From Hyphomicrobiales bacterium (lineage in GTDB: Bacteria; Pseudomonadota; Alphaproteobacteria; Rhizobiales; Xanthobacteraceae), in the NCBI GenBank assembly GCA_017305455.1, contig JAFKKO010000123.1, positions 1-61,867 on the forward strand: a stretch of DNA of 61,867 nt. Reading direction: 5' to 3'. The first letter of the stretch is position 1, and each line of letters starts with the position of its first letter. This document shows, piece after piece, positions 1-9,116 of this stretch. The notes under the pieces are model-generated. The model had not been told where the DNA came from, did no database searches, and worked only from the letters and a program-made list of their open reading frames with translations. A program made the translations under genes and the position numbers.

Positions 1-486
1 GTGCTGGCGTTCGGCAGAAGCCGCGGCATCCCCGTGCTGTCGCTCGGCGACGTCACCTGCGCGGTCGGACCGATCGGCCTGCTGCTCGGGCGCATCGCCA
101 ATTTCATCAACAGCGAATTGTGGGGCCGGCCCGCCGACGCCAGCGTGCCATGGGCGATGGTATTCCCCAATGGCGGCCCGCTGCCGCGCCATCCCAGCCA
201 GCTCTACGAGGCCGGCCTGGAGGGCATCCTGCTCTTTATCATTCTTGCGGTGGCGATCCGCGCCGGCGCACTGAAACGTCCCGGTCTGATCATCGGTATT
301 TTCGCCACCTGCTACGGCCTCGCCCGCATCGCCGGCGAGTTCTTTCGCGAACCCGATCCACAGCTCGGATTTCTGTGGGGCGGACTGACCATGGGAATGA
401 TATTGTCGGTTCCGATGATCGTGGCGGGGCTAGGGTTTATCGTCGTGGCCTGTCGACGCGGAGAGCGTAAGCCAGACTTACCGTAA
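1..486 (+). CDS. lgt: Prolipoprotein diacylglyceryl transferase, C-terminal part (partial)
   Basis: This is the 3' end of lgt; the frame is open from base 1, so the N-terminus lies outside the window and the GTG at base 1 is an internal codon. Lgt is the inner-membrane enzyme that moves diacylglycerol from phosphatidylglycerol onto the lipobox cysteine of prelipoproteins. The visible part holds the Lgt signature ([15 protein letters not shown], visible residues 30-44), the [10 protein letters not shown] motif (62-71) and three hydrophobic segments. A lipoprotein gene (2510) and lspA (33612), whose products act before and after this step, are also in the window. It is followed after 23 bp by the MidA-type methyltransferase gene. 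Confidence 0.95.
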   Translation: MLAFGRSRGIPVLSLGDVTCAVGPIGLLLGRIANFINSELWGRPADASVPWAMVFPNGGPLPRHPSQLYEAGLEGILLFIILAVAIRAGALKRPGLIIGIFATCYGLARIAGEFFREPDPQLGFLWGGLTMGMILSVPMIVAGLGFIVVACRRGERKPDLP

Positions 487-509
487 GCGAGACTTAAGCG
501 AGACATGGC

Positions 510-1631
510 GTGACGAGCTACAGCCCGTTTGAAACCTATCTGCGCAACCTGATCGCGACCGCCGGGCCGATGCCGGTCTCGCGTTACATGGAATTGTGCC
601 TGTCGCATCCGGAATACGGATATTACGTCACGCGCGATCCGTTCGGCCGCGAGGGCGATTTCATCACTGCGCCGGAAATCAGCCAGATGTTCGGCGAGTT
701 GATCGGGCTGTGGTCGGCCTCGGTATGGAACATGATGGGCATGCCCGAGAAGGTGCACCTCATCGAACTGGGTCCGGGCCGCGGCACCATGATGGCCGAT
801 GCCTTGCGCGCGCTGCGCATCCTGCCTGCGTTCTACAACACCATCGACGTCCATCTTGTCGAACACAGCCCGGCGCTGCGCGCGATCCAGCGCGACACGC
901 TGGCCGACACGCGCCCGGTGCAATGGCATCAGCGTCTCGACGACATTCCGCCGGGACCGGCCATCATCCTCGCCAACGAATATTTCGATGCGCTGCCGGT
1001 GCATCAGATGGTCAAGACCAGCTATGGCTGGCACGAGCGCATGGTCGATGTCGATGACGATATCCTCAGCTTTGTCCTCGCCAAGGAGCCGACCAGGGGA
1101 TTCGAGGTGTCGGTGCCGCCGCATGTGCGCGCAGCGCCGGTCGGCACCATCTTCGAATGGCGGCCGGCCAGCGAGATCATGATGCTGGCGCGACGGCTGC
1201 GCGAGCATGGCGGCGCGGCCCTGATCATCGACTACGGCCATCTGCGCAGCGATGCCGGCGACACCTTTCAGGCGATCGCCAAACACACCTTCGCCGATCC
1301 GCTGAAGGCGCCGGGCACCACGGACATCACCGCACATGTCGATTTCCAGGCCCTGGCGCAGGCCGCGCAGGATATCGGCGCCCGCGCCCATGGCCCGGTC
1401 GAGCAAGGCACGTTCCTGAAAACGCTGGGCATCGATACCCGCGCCCAGACGCTGATCAAGCATTCCGACCCGCAGGGCGCTGAGATCATCGAGAGCGCCC
1501 TGACCCGGCTCACCGGGACCGGACCGAAGGCGATGGGATCGCTGTTCAAGGTACTCGGCATCTCGCATCCCTCGATCGAGACGCTGGCGGGCCTGTCCGA
1601 TCAGCCGCCGATGGGCATGGCCGCGCAGTGA
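510..1631 (+). CDS. SAM-dependent methyltransferase, MidA/NDUFAF7 family (COG1565)
   Basis: 373-residue class I SAM-dependent methyltransferase of the family whose mitochondrial member NDUFAF7 methylates an arginine of a respiratory complex I subunit; the bacterial substrate is not established. The SAM-binding glycine motif ELGPGRG is at residues 86-92, preceded by the family motif GDFITAPEIS (49-58), and NEYFDALP follows in the middle. Translation starts at a GTG, because the nearby ATG at 505 meets a stop two codons later. Its stop overlaps the start of pgeF by four bases (GTGA), so lgt, this gene and pgeF probably form one operon with translational coupling. The family call is firm and the substrate is unknown. 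Confidence 0.9.
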   Translation: MTSYSPFETYLRNLIATAGPMPVSRYMELCLSHPEYGYYVTRDPFGREGDFITAPEISQMFGELIGLWSASVWNMMGMPEKVHLIELGPGRGTMMADALRALRILPAFYNTIDVHLVEHSPALRAIQRDTLADTRPVQWHQRLDDIPPGPAIILANEYFDALPVHQMVKTSYGWHERMVDVDDDILSFVLAKEPTRGFEVSVPPHVRAAPVGTIFEWRPASEIMMLARRLREHGGAALIIDYGHLRSDAGDTFQAIAKHTFADPLKAPGTTDITAHVDFQALAQAAQDIGARAHGPVEQGTFLKTLGIDTRAQTLIKHSDPQGAEIIESALTRLTGTGPKAMGSLFKVLGISHPSIETLAGLSDQPPMGMAAQ

Positions 1632-2395
1632 TCGTCACCTCGCCATTGCTGTCGACGCTGCCGGGCGTACGCCACGCCTTCTTCACGCGCGAGGGCGGCG
1701 TCTCGCAGGGCATCTATGCCAGTCTCAATGGCGGTCTCGGCTCCAGCGACAATCCCGACCATGTGCGTGAAAATCGCCGCCGCATGGCGCAGACCCTCGA
1801 CGTCGCGTCGGAGCGCTTTCTCACCGCCTTCCAGATTCATTCGCCGGACGTCGCACTCGCCACCACACCATGGCAAGAGGACACGCGCCCCCGCGCCGAC
1901 GCGATGGTGACCCGAACGCCCGGCCTCGCGCTCGGCATCACCACCGCCGATTGCGGCCCGGTGCTGTTCGTCGATCCGAAAGCGCGGGTGATCGGTGCCG
2001 CTCACGCCGGCTGGAAAGGTGCGCTCGGCGGCGTGCTGGAGGCTACCATCGCGGCAATGGAAGAACTCGGCGCGACGCGCGGCAACCTCATCGTGGCGGT
2101 CGGTCCTTTGATCCGCCAGCCGAGCTATGAGGTCGGTATCGAGTTTGTCGCCCGCTTTACCGAAACAGCACCGGCCAACGCCCGGTTCTTCGTGCCCTCG
2201 GCCCGGCCCGATCACGCGATGTTCGACCTCGCCGGTTACATCCGCGCCCGCCTGACCGACGCAGGCATCCAGACCATCGACGACATCGGGCTGTGCACCT
2301 ATGCCGATCCGCGTTTCTTCAGCTACCGGCGCACCACCCACCGCGCCGAGGCGGATTACGGCCGCAACATCCATGCCCTCGTGCTGGAACCGTAG
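1628..2395 (+). CDS. pgeF: Peptidoglycan editing factor PgeF (laccase-domain protein)
   Basis: 255-residue protein of the YfiH/laccase-domain family. E. coli YfiH removes wrongly incorporated amino acids at position 1 of UDP-MurNAc peptides; other members act on purine nucleosides. The three metal/catalytic residues are all visible: His71 in FQIHS, Cys109 in TTADCGP and His126 in AAHAGWKG. The C-terminus has the expected CTY...FFSYRR motif. The GTG start overlaps the stop of the upstream methyltransferase gene. It is cytoplasmic and of normal family length. The adjacency lgt - MidA - pgeF is common in this bacterial group (background knowledge). Confidence 0.93.
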   Translation: MIVTSPLLSTLPGVRHAFFTREGGVSQGIYASLNGGLGSSDNPDHVRENRRRMAQTLDVASERFLTAFQIHSPDVALATTPWQEDTRPRADAMVTRTPGLALGITTADCGPVLFVDPKARVIGAAHAGWKGALGGVLEATIAAMEELGATRGNLIVAVGPLIRQPSYEVGIEFVARFTETAPANARFFVPSARPDHAMFDLAGYIRARLTDAGIQTIDDIGLCTYADPRFFSYRRTTHRAEADYGRNIHALVLEP

Positions 2396-2509
2396 CGTCG
2401 CCGCCCTAGACGTTAACGCATTTTAACGATATCGCTCGACCACCGGGCTGAATTTTCTCACACGTCCGGCGAGACGCCATTCGCGCATCCGCAAACGAGC
2501 CGCCCGGGC

Positions 2510-3118
2510 ATGAAAATCCAAGGCATTGCAACCGATGGGAAAAGGCGCCGGACATGGCGCCTCGCCGCGCTGCTGATCCTGCCCTGCCTTGCCGCCGGCT
2601 GCACCACGAACAGCGGCCCGAGCCCGATGGCCGCGCAGGGTTTCGGGCCGACCGTCGCCTTCGAATCCGTGGACGGCCCGCCGCCGCAGGTGTTCGACCG
2701 CCTGGTGCGCGCGCTGGAGACCGAAAGCACCAGCCGCAACATGTCCATCGTCTCGCGCGAGGCATCAGCGTCCTACCGCGTCCGCAGCTATTACGCCGCG
2801 CAGGTCACCCGCAAGGGCTCCGCCACGATCGCCTGGGTATGGGATGTCTACGACCGCGAGCAGCGGCGCACCTTGCGCCTCAGCGGATCCGAGCCTGCCG
2901 GCACCAGCGGACGGGATGCCTGGGCCGCGGCCGACGATCGGGTGCTGCAGAAGATTTCACAGGCCGGCATGCGCGGCCTGACCGCCCTTGTCACCGGCGC
3001 GCCGCCGTCACAGGAATCTGCGCCGCCGGTATCGGCGGGACCGGCGATGGCCGCCATCGACGAACCGGAGCAGACGTCCGAGCCCGGCCTCGGCACGCTG
3101 GCCTATAACGCGCAGTGA
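2510..3118 (+). CDS. Putative lipoprotein of unknown function
   Basis: 202 residues. The N-terminus is basic (KRRR, 11-14) followed by a hydrophobic stretch and a lipobox LAAGC, which would place the lipidated cysteine at residue 31. The mature part is polar, with a central folded-looking region (about 50-165) and a Ser/Pro/Glu-rich tail. No enzymatic motif is recognised. It stands alone between pgeF and prs with 114 bp upstream. The lipobox argues for an inner- or outer-membrane-anchored periplasmic protein; any role is unknown. Confidence 0.8.
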   Translation: MKIQGIATDGKRRRTWRLAALLILPCLAAGCTTNSGPSPMAAQGFGPTVAFESVDGPPPQVFDRLVRALETESTSRNMSIVSREASASYRVRSYYAAQVTRKGSATIAWVWDVYDREQRRTLRLSGSEPAGTSGRDAWAAADDRVLQKISQAGMRGLTALVTGAPPSQESAPPVSAGPAMAAIDEPEQTSEPGLGTLAYNAQ

Positions 3119-3293
3119 CCCGGCGCGGCCGATTCGCCGCGATTTTGCAGGAAAAACACCGGCTTTCTTGTTGCCAGCGGCAGCAATGCCTTGTTATCAC
3201 GCTCGCGCGCGGGCAGATGACCTGAACGGCTTGATATCCTAGGCGGCGCAGATGTTGACGAGCGTATCCACCATGTCGCGGGGGAAAGTCCCG

Positions 3294-4247
3294 GTGTCAG
3301 CCAAGAACGGCGCCATCAAGCTGGTTGCGGGCAATTCCAACCCGGCCCTTGCCGAAGCGATCTCATCCTGTCTCAGCCTGCCGCTGACCAAGGCCATCGT
3401 CCGGCGCTTCGCCGACATGGAGATTTTCGTCGAGATTCAGGAAAACGTCCGCGGCTCCGACGTGTTCGTGATCCAATCCACGTCGTACCCCGCCAACGAC
3501 CATCTGATGGAATTGCTGATCATTATCGATGCGCTGCGCCGCGCCTCCGCGCGCCGCATCACCGCGGTGATCCCCTATTTCGGCTATGCCCGCCAGGACC
3601 GTAAAGCGGGTCCGCGCACGCCGATCTCGGCCAAGCTGGTCGCCAATCTGATCACCCATGCCGGCGCCGACCGCGTCATGACCCTCGATCTGCATGCCGG
3701 ACAGATCCAGGGCTTCTTCGATATTCCGACCGACAATCTCTACGCCTCGCCGGTGATGGTGCGCGATATCAAGGACAAGTTCGACCTCTCCAAGGTCATG
3801 GTGGTGTCGCCCGACGTCGGCGGCGTGGTGCGCGCGCGCGGTCTTGCCAAGCGCATCAACGCCCCGCTCGCCATCATCGACAAGCGCCGCGAGCGCGCCG
3901 GCGAATCCGAAGTGATGAACGTGATCGGTGACGTTGACGGCTACACCTGCATTCTGGTCGACGACATCGTCGATTCCGGCGGCACGCTGGTGAACGCGGC
4001 CGACGCGCTGCTCGCCAACGGCGCCAAGGATGTCTACGCCTACATCACCCATGGCGTGCTGTCGGGCGGCGCAGTGGCCCGCGTCACCTCCTCCAAGCTC
4101 AAGGAACTGGTGATAACCGACTCGATCCAGCCGACCGAGGCGATCCGCAAGGCCGCCAACATCCGCCATCTGTCGATCGCGCCTCTGATCGGCGAAGCAA
4201 TCGGCCGCACCGCCTCCGAAGAGTCGGTGTCCAGCCTGTTCGACTGA
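3294..4247 (+). CDS. prs: Ribose-phosphate pyrophosphokinase (PRPP synthetase)
   Basis: Makes PRPP from ribose 5-phosphate and ATP, feeding purine (see purD), pyrimidine, NAD, histidine and tryptophan synthesis. The GTG start gives the usual 317-residue length and has a strong GGGGAAAG ribosome site five bases upstream; in-frame starts at 3252 and 3273 would add a tail not expected for the family. Visible motifs are the ATP-contacting RQDRK (about 100-104), the metal-site stretch beginning DLHAG (about 132) and the PRPP-binding loop [10 protein letters not shown] (about 223-232). It ends in a strong terminator at 4268. Function certain, start likely. Confidence 0.97.
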   Translation: MSAKNGAIKLVAGNSNPALAEAISSCLSLPLTKAIVRRFADMEIFVEIQENVRGSDVFVIQSTSYPANDHLMELLIIIDALRRASARRITAVIPYFGYARQDRKAGPRTPISAKLVANLITHAGADRVMTLDLHAGQIQGFFDIPTDNLYASPVMVRDIKDKFDLSKVMVVSPDVGGVVRARGLAKRINAPLAIIDKRRERAGESEVMNVIGDVDGYTCILVDDIVDSGGTLVNAADALLANGAKDVYAYITHGVLSGGAVARVTSSKLKELVITDSIQPTEAIRKAANIRHLSIAPLIGEAIGRTASEESVSSLFD

Positions 4248-4654
4248 TCTGTCATTTGGATGCGTCGTGGCCGGGCTCGTCCCGGCCATTTTTATTTCTC
4301 CCGCAACGGCAGACTCGCGCCACGCGAATACGGCTCGGCCGACTCGCAATCCGCGCATTTGATTCCGGTTTGTTCTTTTCGCGTCCCTCACCAGACCATG
4401 CACTGCGAGCGCGCATTTAAGTCCATGCTCTGACTCACGAATTCGCTCGCCTCGACACCACGTCAAAGATTCAGCGCCGGCAGGCGGCGCTTTAGCTGTT
4501 GATGACAGCACGTTTTCCTCCGCAATGCCTGTGGACGGATTCGGCGCCTCATTGCGCCTCTGAGGCAAATCACAGATCAATCCTGACATAGCGAGTTCGA
4601 CACGCGTTGTAGTTCCTGCGTATCTCCTCTCACCCACGACACAGGGCACACCGC
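4248..4654. other. 407-bp intergenic region with no gene seen
   Basis: Between prs and the YbjN gene. It begins with the prs terminator, whose stem is a half-copy of the intergenic palindrome family A. Further on are two weaker inverted repeats: GCGCCG/CGGCGC near 4472-4490 and GCCTCA/TGAGGC near 4546-4567. No ORF with a ribosome site, tRNA or known riboswitch was recognised. The promoter of the YbjN gene should lie here. Confidence 0.6.
4268..4294 (+). terminator. Rho-independent terminator of prs
   Basis: Perfect 8-bp stem TGGCCGGG/CCCGGCCA with a 5-base loop, directly followed by TTTTTA. It lies 21 bp after the prs stop. The stem is the same GGCCGGGCTyGyCCCGGCC core found in the family A palindromes at 33501 and 42012. 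Confidence 0.85.
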
Positions 4655-5155
4655 ATGTCCCTTCTGGACATCACTTTCGATTCCCGCGCCAACCCGCTTG
4701 CCGTGGTCGAGGACATCGCCGCGTCGAACGATCTGACGTTCGAGCGCTCCGGCGAGGACGAGATCACCATCCTGTCGAAGGGCACCTACACCGACTACCA
4801 GCTCTCTTTCACCTGGATGGCGGAGATCGACGCGCTGCATCTGGCCTGCGCGTTCGAGATGAAGATTCCCGAAGGCCGCCGCGCCGAGGTGCAGCGCCTG
4901 ATCGCGGCGATCAACGAGCAGCTCTGGCTCGGCCATTTCGATCTGTGGGCGCAATCCGGCCTGTTGATGTACCGCCAGGCGCTGCTGCTGCCCGGCGGAA
5001 TGCTGGCCTCCAACGCGCAGTGCGAAGCAATGCTGGAAGCCGCTCTTGTCGCCTGCGAGCGCTATTATCCCGCCTTCCAGTTTGTGATCTGGGCCGGCAA
5101 GTCCGCCACTGAAGCGATGAGCGCGGCGATGTTCGACACGGCCGGTCACGCGTAA
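4655..5155 (+). CDS. YbjN domain-containing protein
   Basis: 166 residues, matching the YbjN family (putative bacterial sensory-transduction regulator fold, similar to type III secretion chaperones). Family members tend to be small cytoplasmic proteins without catalytic residues. Seen here: an N-terminal alpha/beta segment with a DLTFERSGEDEI stretch, then a conserved centre with INEQLWLGHFD (about 86-96) and a helical C-terminus ending ...MFDTAGHA. It is followed 91 bp later by proC, an arrangement that recurs in Bradyrhizobium relatives, but a functional link is not shown. Exact role unknown. Confidence 0.85.
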   Translation: MSLLDITFDSRANPLAVVEDIAASNDLTFERSGEDEITILSKGTYTDYQLSFTWMAEIDALHLACAFEMKIPEGRRAEVQRLIAAINEQLWLGHFDLWAQSGLLMYRQALLLPGGMLASNAQCEAMLEAALVACERYYPAFQFVIWAGKSATEAMSAAMFDTAGHA

Positions 5156-5246
5156 GCACGGATATGCTTCGCTCCGGGCTTGACCCCGGCCCGCCAGCAC
5201 AAGAAAACTTGTAGCCGGATGAAGATCGCCTTTATGGGCGGACACA

Positions 5247-6092
5247 ATGAAGGCTGCGATCATGACGAACTCCGCGAACCCGCTCGCAAGCCTCGACGGC
5301 GCCATCGTGCTCGCCGGCGCGGGCAAGATGGGCGGCGCAATGCTGGAGGGCTGGCTCGCGCAGGGCGTCGCGGCGTCTTCCATTGCGGTGATCGAACCCT
5401 CGCCGTCGGACGATATCCGCCGCCATGAAGCCCAGGGCCTGCGCATCAATCCGGCACGCAAGGATCTTGGCGGCGTTGCCGTGCTGATCCTCGCGGTCAA
5501 GCCGCAGATGTTCGGCGACGCCGCGCCTCAGCTCAAATCCTTCGTCGCGCCTTCGACGCTCGTGATGTCGATCATGGCCGGCATGCCGATTGCCACCATT
5601 GCCCGCGCCTGCGGCGGCCGGGTGATCCGCGCCATGCCCAACACACCCGCCGCGATCGGACGCGGTGTCACCGTCGCGGTCGCGGCGCCGGATGTCACGC
5701 AGCAGCAGCGCGGAATCGCCGATGCCTTGTTGCGGGCCACCGGCATCGTCGAATGGATCGAGGACGAAGGCCTGATGGATGCGGTGACCGCGGTGTCCGG
5801 CTCGGGACCGGCTTACGTGTTTCTGCTGGCGGAAGAACTGGCGCGCGCCGGTGTCGCCGCCGGCCTGCCGCCGGCGCTCGCAACGCGCCTCGCGCGCGAA
5901 ACCATCGCTGGTTCAGGCGAGTTGCTGCATCGCTCCGATCTCGACAGCGCCGTGCTACGCCAGAACGTCACCTCGCCCGGCGGCACCACCGCTGCGGCGC
6001 TGGAGGTGCTGATGGGTGGCGGTGGGTTTCAGCCATTGCTAACCCGCGCGGTGGCTGCGGCCACCAAGCGGTCAAAGGAGCTGGCGAAGTAG
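5247..6092 (+). CDS. proC: Pyrroline-5-carboxylate reductase
   Basis: Catalyses the last step of proline synthesis, NAD(P)H-dependent reduction of 1-pyrroline-5-carboxylate. 281 residues. The N-terminal Rossmann motif VLAGAGKMGGAML is at about 21-33, and the C-terminal dimerisation/active-site motif TSPGGTTAAALEVL at about 242-255. Two in-frame ATGs exist at 5247 and 5262; I keep the first, but the second would also give a normal protein. Downstream lies a family B palindrome and then the convergent kinase gene. Confidence 0.95.
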   Translation: MKAAIMTNSANPLASLDGAIVLAGAGKMGGAMLEGWLAQGVAASSIAVIEPSPSDDIRRHEAQGLRINPARKDLGGVAVLILAVKPQMFGDAAPQLKSFVAPSTLVMSIMAGMPIATIARACGGRVIRAMPNTPAAIGRGVTVAVAAPDVTQQQRGIADALLRATGIVEWIEDEGLMDAVTAVSGSGPAYVFLLAEELARAGVAAGLPPALATRLARETIAGSGELLHRSDLDSAVLRQNVTSPGGTTAAALEVLMGGGGFQPLLTRAVAAATKRSKELAK

Positions 6093-6101
6093 CCTCCTCG
6101 A

Positions 6102-6194
6102 TCGTCATTGCGACGAGCGCAAGCTCCGAAACGATCTAGTCCTGCGCTCGCTGAAAGAATGACCTGGATTGCTTTGCTTCGCTCGCACTGACGA
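6102..6194. repeat. Intergenic palindrome family B, copy 1 (degenerate)
   Basis: Contains GTCATTGCGACGAGCG at one end and TGGATTGCTTTGCTTCGCTCGCACTGACGA at the other, which are roughly complementary. The same building blocks (CATTGCGAG, GAAGCAATCCAG and complements) recur at 41298-41383 and 46325-46420. This copy sits between the convergent proC and kinase genes and is the most diverged of the three. Confidence 0.7.
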
Positions 6195-6215
6195 GAAGCT
6201 GCCAGTGGTGTCGAT

Positions 6216-7610
6216 CTACACCGGCACACGCACCGCTGCGCGCAAGCCGCCAAGCGGACTGTCCGCCAACGTGATGTCGCCGCCATGCGAGCGGGCGATG
6301 TCGCGTGCGATGGCAAGGCCAAGTCCGGAGCCGGAGCCGCCTTCATCCTGATTGCGCGCATCGTCGAGTCGCAGGAACGGCTTGAACACCTCCTCGCGCA
6401 TGGCGAGCGGAATGCCCGGCCCGTCATCATCGATCGTAACCGTCAGCCAGCGATGATCGCGGTGGCCGGTGATCGAAATGGTGTTGGCGTAACGCGCCGC
6501 GTTCGACACCAGATTGGCGAGGCAACGCTTGAACGCCGCCGGCTTCACCGTCACCACCGGCAGGCCGTGGAACGTCACGGTCGCGGTATGGCCATGACGC
6601 TCGGCATCGCTGCGCAATTCCTCCAGCGCTTGCTCCATGTCGGTGGGCTGCGCCTGTTCGCCGCTGTCGCCGCGCGCGAAGGCAAGGTACGCCTCCAGCA
6701 TGCCGCTCATTTCATCGACATCCTTGCGCATGCCCTCGGCGTCGGCGCTGTCACCGATCAGCGCGAGCTCGAGCTTGAATCGGGTCAGGATGGTGCGCAG
6801 ATCGTGGCTGACGCCGGCGAGCATCGCGGTGCGCTGATCGATGCTGCGCTCGATGCGTTTTTTCATCTCCATGAAAGCCTGCGCCGCGCGCCGCACCTCG
6901 CGCGCGCCGCGCGGCCGGAAGTCCGGCGCCTCGCGGCCCTTGCCGAAATTCTCCGCCGCATCGGCCAGCCGCAAGATCGGCTTGATCTGGTTGCGCAGGA
7001 ACAGCACCGCCACGATCAGCAGGATCGACGAGGTGCCGAGCATCCAGAAAATAAAGATTTGCGAGTTCGAGGCATAAGCGGCGCTGCGCTGGGCGTAGAC
7101 CCGCATCACCGAGTCGTCGAGCTTGATGCGGATTTCCACCAGCGAAGAGCGCCCGACCGTATCGATCCAGAACGGGCGGCCGATCTGCCGGCTGATCTGC
7201 ACAGACAGCGCCTGATCGAGCAGCGAGAAAAACGGCTTTGGTCCCGGCGGCGGCATATCGTTCGCCGGCAGGAAGTCCACCACCAGACCAAGGCGATTCT
7301 GCGCGATCTTGCGCAGTTGCACCCGGTCCTTGTCCTGCGGATAGGTCTTGTAGACGTCGATCAGCGCGGCGATGTCCTGCACCACGGCGGCGGACAAGCG
7401 CCGCGTCACCGTGTTCCAGTGCCGCTCCATGAACACGAAGGCGACCACCGACTGCAGCACCACCATCGGCACGATGATGATGAGCAGCGCACGGGCATAG
7501 AGCCCCTTCGGCATCAGTTCCTTGAACGAGCGTCCCAGCCAGCCATGGAAACTCGACATATGCCGCGAGGCGCTGCGGATCCAGGTCAGGCCGGTGTCGA
7601 GCGTGCTCAT
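6216..7610 (-). CDS. Membrane sensor histidine kinase, EnvZ-like
   Basis: 464 residues. Transmembrane segments at about 39-61 and 185-207 bracket a ~120-residue periplasmic sensor region; a HAMP domain follows (about 205-258), then the dimerisation helix with His269 in GVSHDLRTIL, the N-box Asn370 (NLVSNAARYA), G1 box DDDGPGIP (394-401) and G2 box GSGSGLGLAI (425-434). So it should autophosphorylate and serve the adjacent OmpR-type regulator, with which it overlaps by four bases. The proline usual after HDLRT is Ile here, as in some EnvZ-like alphaproteobacterial kinases. Signal sensed is unknown. Confidence 0.93.
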   Translation of the reverse strand: MSTLDTGLTWIRSASRHMSSFHGWLGRSFKELMPKGLYARALLIIIVPMVVLQSVVAFVFMERHWNTVTRRLSAAVVQDIAALIDVYKTYPQDKDRVQLRKIAQNRLGLVVDFLPANDMPPPGPKPFFSLLDQALSVQISRQIGRPFWIDTVGRSSLVEIRIKLDDSVMRVYAQRSAAYASNSQIFIFWMLGTSSILLIVAVLFLRNQIKPILRLADAAENFGKGREAPDFRPRGAREVRRAAQAFMEMKKRIERSIDQRTAMLAGVSHDLRTILTRFKLELALIGDSADAEGMRKDVDEMSGMLEAYLAFARGDSGEQAQPTDMEQALEELRSDAERHGHTATVTFHGLPVVTVKPAAFKRCLANLVSNAARYANTISITGHRDHRWLTVTIDDDGPGIPLAMREEVFKPFLRLDDARNQDEGGSGSGLGLAIARDIARSHGGDITLADSPLGGLRAAVRVPV

Positions 7611-8332
7611 GGCGAGGCAACAAGGCGATAGCCGACGCCGCGCACCGCCTGCAGGAATAGCGGGTTGGCCGGATCGCGCTCGATCTTGCGGCGCAGGCGA
7701 TTGATCTGCACATCGACCGCGCGCTCATTGACCGTGCCGCTTGCACCGGTGAGGTCGGCGCGCGGCACCGTCTCGCCCGGTGTTGTCGCGAGAATACGCA
7801 GCATCTCGCGCTCGCGGTCGGTGAGATGGACGATCTCCTCGCCGTTGCGCAGTTCGCCGCGCTCCAGATGATAGACATAAGGCCCGAACGCCACCGACTC
7901 CGGGGCCGGAGCCGCCATCGGCGCGGCGCGCTTGAGGATGTTGGCGATGCGCAGCACCAGTTCGCGCGGCTCGAACGGCTTGGCGACATAATCGTCGGCG
8001 CCGATCTGCAATCCTTCAATCCGGTTTTCCGCCTCGTGGCGTGCCGTCAGCATCACGATCGGCACCGTCGACGAGGTCCGGATGAAGCGCGCCAGCTCGA
8101 AGCCGGTCTCGCCCGGCATCATCACATCGAGAATCAGCAGGTCGAAATGCAGCCCGCCCAGCTTGGCGCGGGCGTCGGCCGCGCTTTTCGCAGTGGTGAC
8201 GCGATAACCCTCATTGCCGAGAAAGCGCGACAGCAGATCGCGGATGCGGCGGTCGTCATCGACCAGCAGCAGATGCGGCGCATCGTCGGCAGGGCGCGGC
8301 CGCGCGCGCGCGGATGTCGCGGTTTCGCTCAC
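7607..8332 (-). CDS. petR: OmpR-family response regulator (PetR-like)
   Basis: 241 residues: receiver domain with acidic pocket Asp25-27, phospho-acceptor Asp69 (LLILDVMMP), Thr96 and Lys118 (KPFEPRELV), then an OmpR/PhoB winged helix at about 145-238 ending in RGVGYRLVASP. It is the middle gene of a MarR - regulator - kinase operon, overlapping its neighbours by 4 bases on both sides. The MarR/OmpR pair corresponds to petP/petR, first named beside the cytochrome bc1 genes of Rhodobacter capsulatus; no cytochrome genes are near here, so the name is by similarity only. Confidence 0.92.
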   Translation of the reverse strand: MSETATSARARPRPADDAPHLLLVDDDRRIRDLLSRFLGNEGYRVTTAKSAADARAKLGGLHFDLLILDVMMPGETGFELARFIRTSSTVPIVMLTARHEAENRIEGLQIGADDYVAKPFEPRELVLRIANILKRAAPMAAPAPESVAFGPYVYHLERGELRNGEEIVHLTDREREMLRILATTPGETVPRADLTGASGTVNERAVDVQINRLRRKIERDPANPLFLQAVRGVGYRLVASP

Positions 8333-8868
8333 CTTGTATCCTTCGCGGCCCTGCGGCCGGCCTTGAGAATGGCCTCGAGCACCTTGTCGGGATCGTCCTG
8401 CTCGATCATGCCGAGCAGGAAATGGCGCACGGCCTCGTCCTCCTGCGCCGGCAAACCGGCCAGCGCACGCTCGATCCGCGCCGTCTGCAACGCCGCGAGT
8501 TTCTCCACCAACGCCTCGCCCTTCGCCGTGGCGAAAAGAAGACGCTGGCGGCGGTCGCTGTCGCCGGCCTTCTGCACGATATAGCCCTCGTCGAGCAGTT
8601 GCTTCAGGACGCGGCCAAGCGACTGCTTGGTGATGCGCAGCACTTCCAGGAGATCGGCCACCTTCAGCCCCGGATAGCGCTGGACGAAATGCATCACGCG
8701 ATGATGGGCGCGGCCAAAACCGAACTGCTCCAGCACATGATCCGCATCGCCGACAAAATCACGATAGGCGAAGAACAACAGTTCGATGATGTCCCAGCGC
8801 GGACCTCGCCCCGCCCTGGCATCGGCTGGCTCTGCCGGTTCCCGTCGCTTCAGATTTAGGTCAGCCAT
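8329..8868 (-). CDS. petP: MarR-family transcriptional regulator (PetP-like)
   Basis: 179 residues with a central winged helix-turn-helix (about 60-135): the recognition stretch is LLEVLRITKQSLGRVLKQLLDEGYI and the wing contains GDSDRRQRLL. It is the first gene of the three-gene signalling operon and overlaps the response regulator by four bases. MarR proteins usually bind as dimers to palindromes in their own promoter; the AT-rich 8869-8900 region just upstream is the natural place. No good ribosome site precedes the ATG, so the start is less certain than the function. Confidence 0.9.
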   Translation of the reverse strand: MADLNLKRREPAEPADARAGRGPRWDIIELLFFAYRDFVGDADHVLEQFGFGRAHHRVMHFVQRYPGLKVADLLEVLRITKQSLGRVLKQLLDEGYIVQKAGDSDRRQRLLFATAKGEALVEKLAALQTARIERALAGLPAQEDEAVRHFLLGMIEQDDPDKVLEAILKAGRRAAKDTR

Positions 8869-8869
8869 A

Positions 8870-8898
8870 TTGACATATATTCGGTTTATTATTACAAA
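8870..8898 (+). promoter_or_regulatory. Candidate sigma-70 promoter for ilvE
   Basis: TTGACA (8870-8875), 17-base spacer, TACAAA (8893-8898), facing ilvE. It would give a leader of about 210 bases. The region is clearly AT-rich against the background and is shared with the divergent MarR operon, so it may also hold that operator. A motif match only. Confidence 0.45.
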
Positions 8899-9116
8899 AG
8901 GTCGGGCTCAGGCGAAATATTCGGAAATGCCCTGCATCCGTAGAGGCATTCCTGGTCCCTGCATCCCTGAGCCGCATGCCTTCACCTTGCGATGTCCTTC
9001 GACATTCCGCAAAACATACTGGACTTCGCAACGCTCGCCAAAGCGGAAAGAGGTCCATCGTACAACAAGACGGCCAGCCGTAACGGCACGACCGCCAAGA
9101 GTCGGGAGAGATCATC

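Noticed and set aside
2413-2427. TTAACGCATTTTAAC as a CtrA site upstream of the lipoprotein gene
   Set aside because: The two TTAA elements are six, not seven, bases apart, so it does not meet the consensus.
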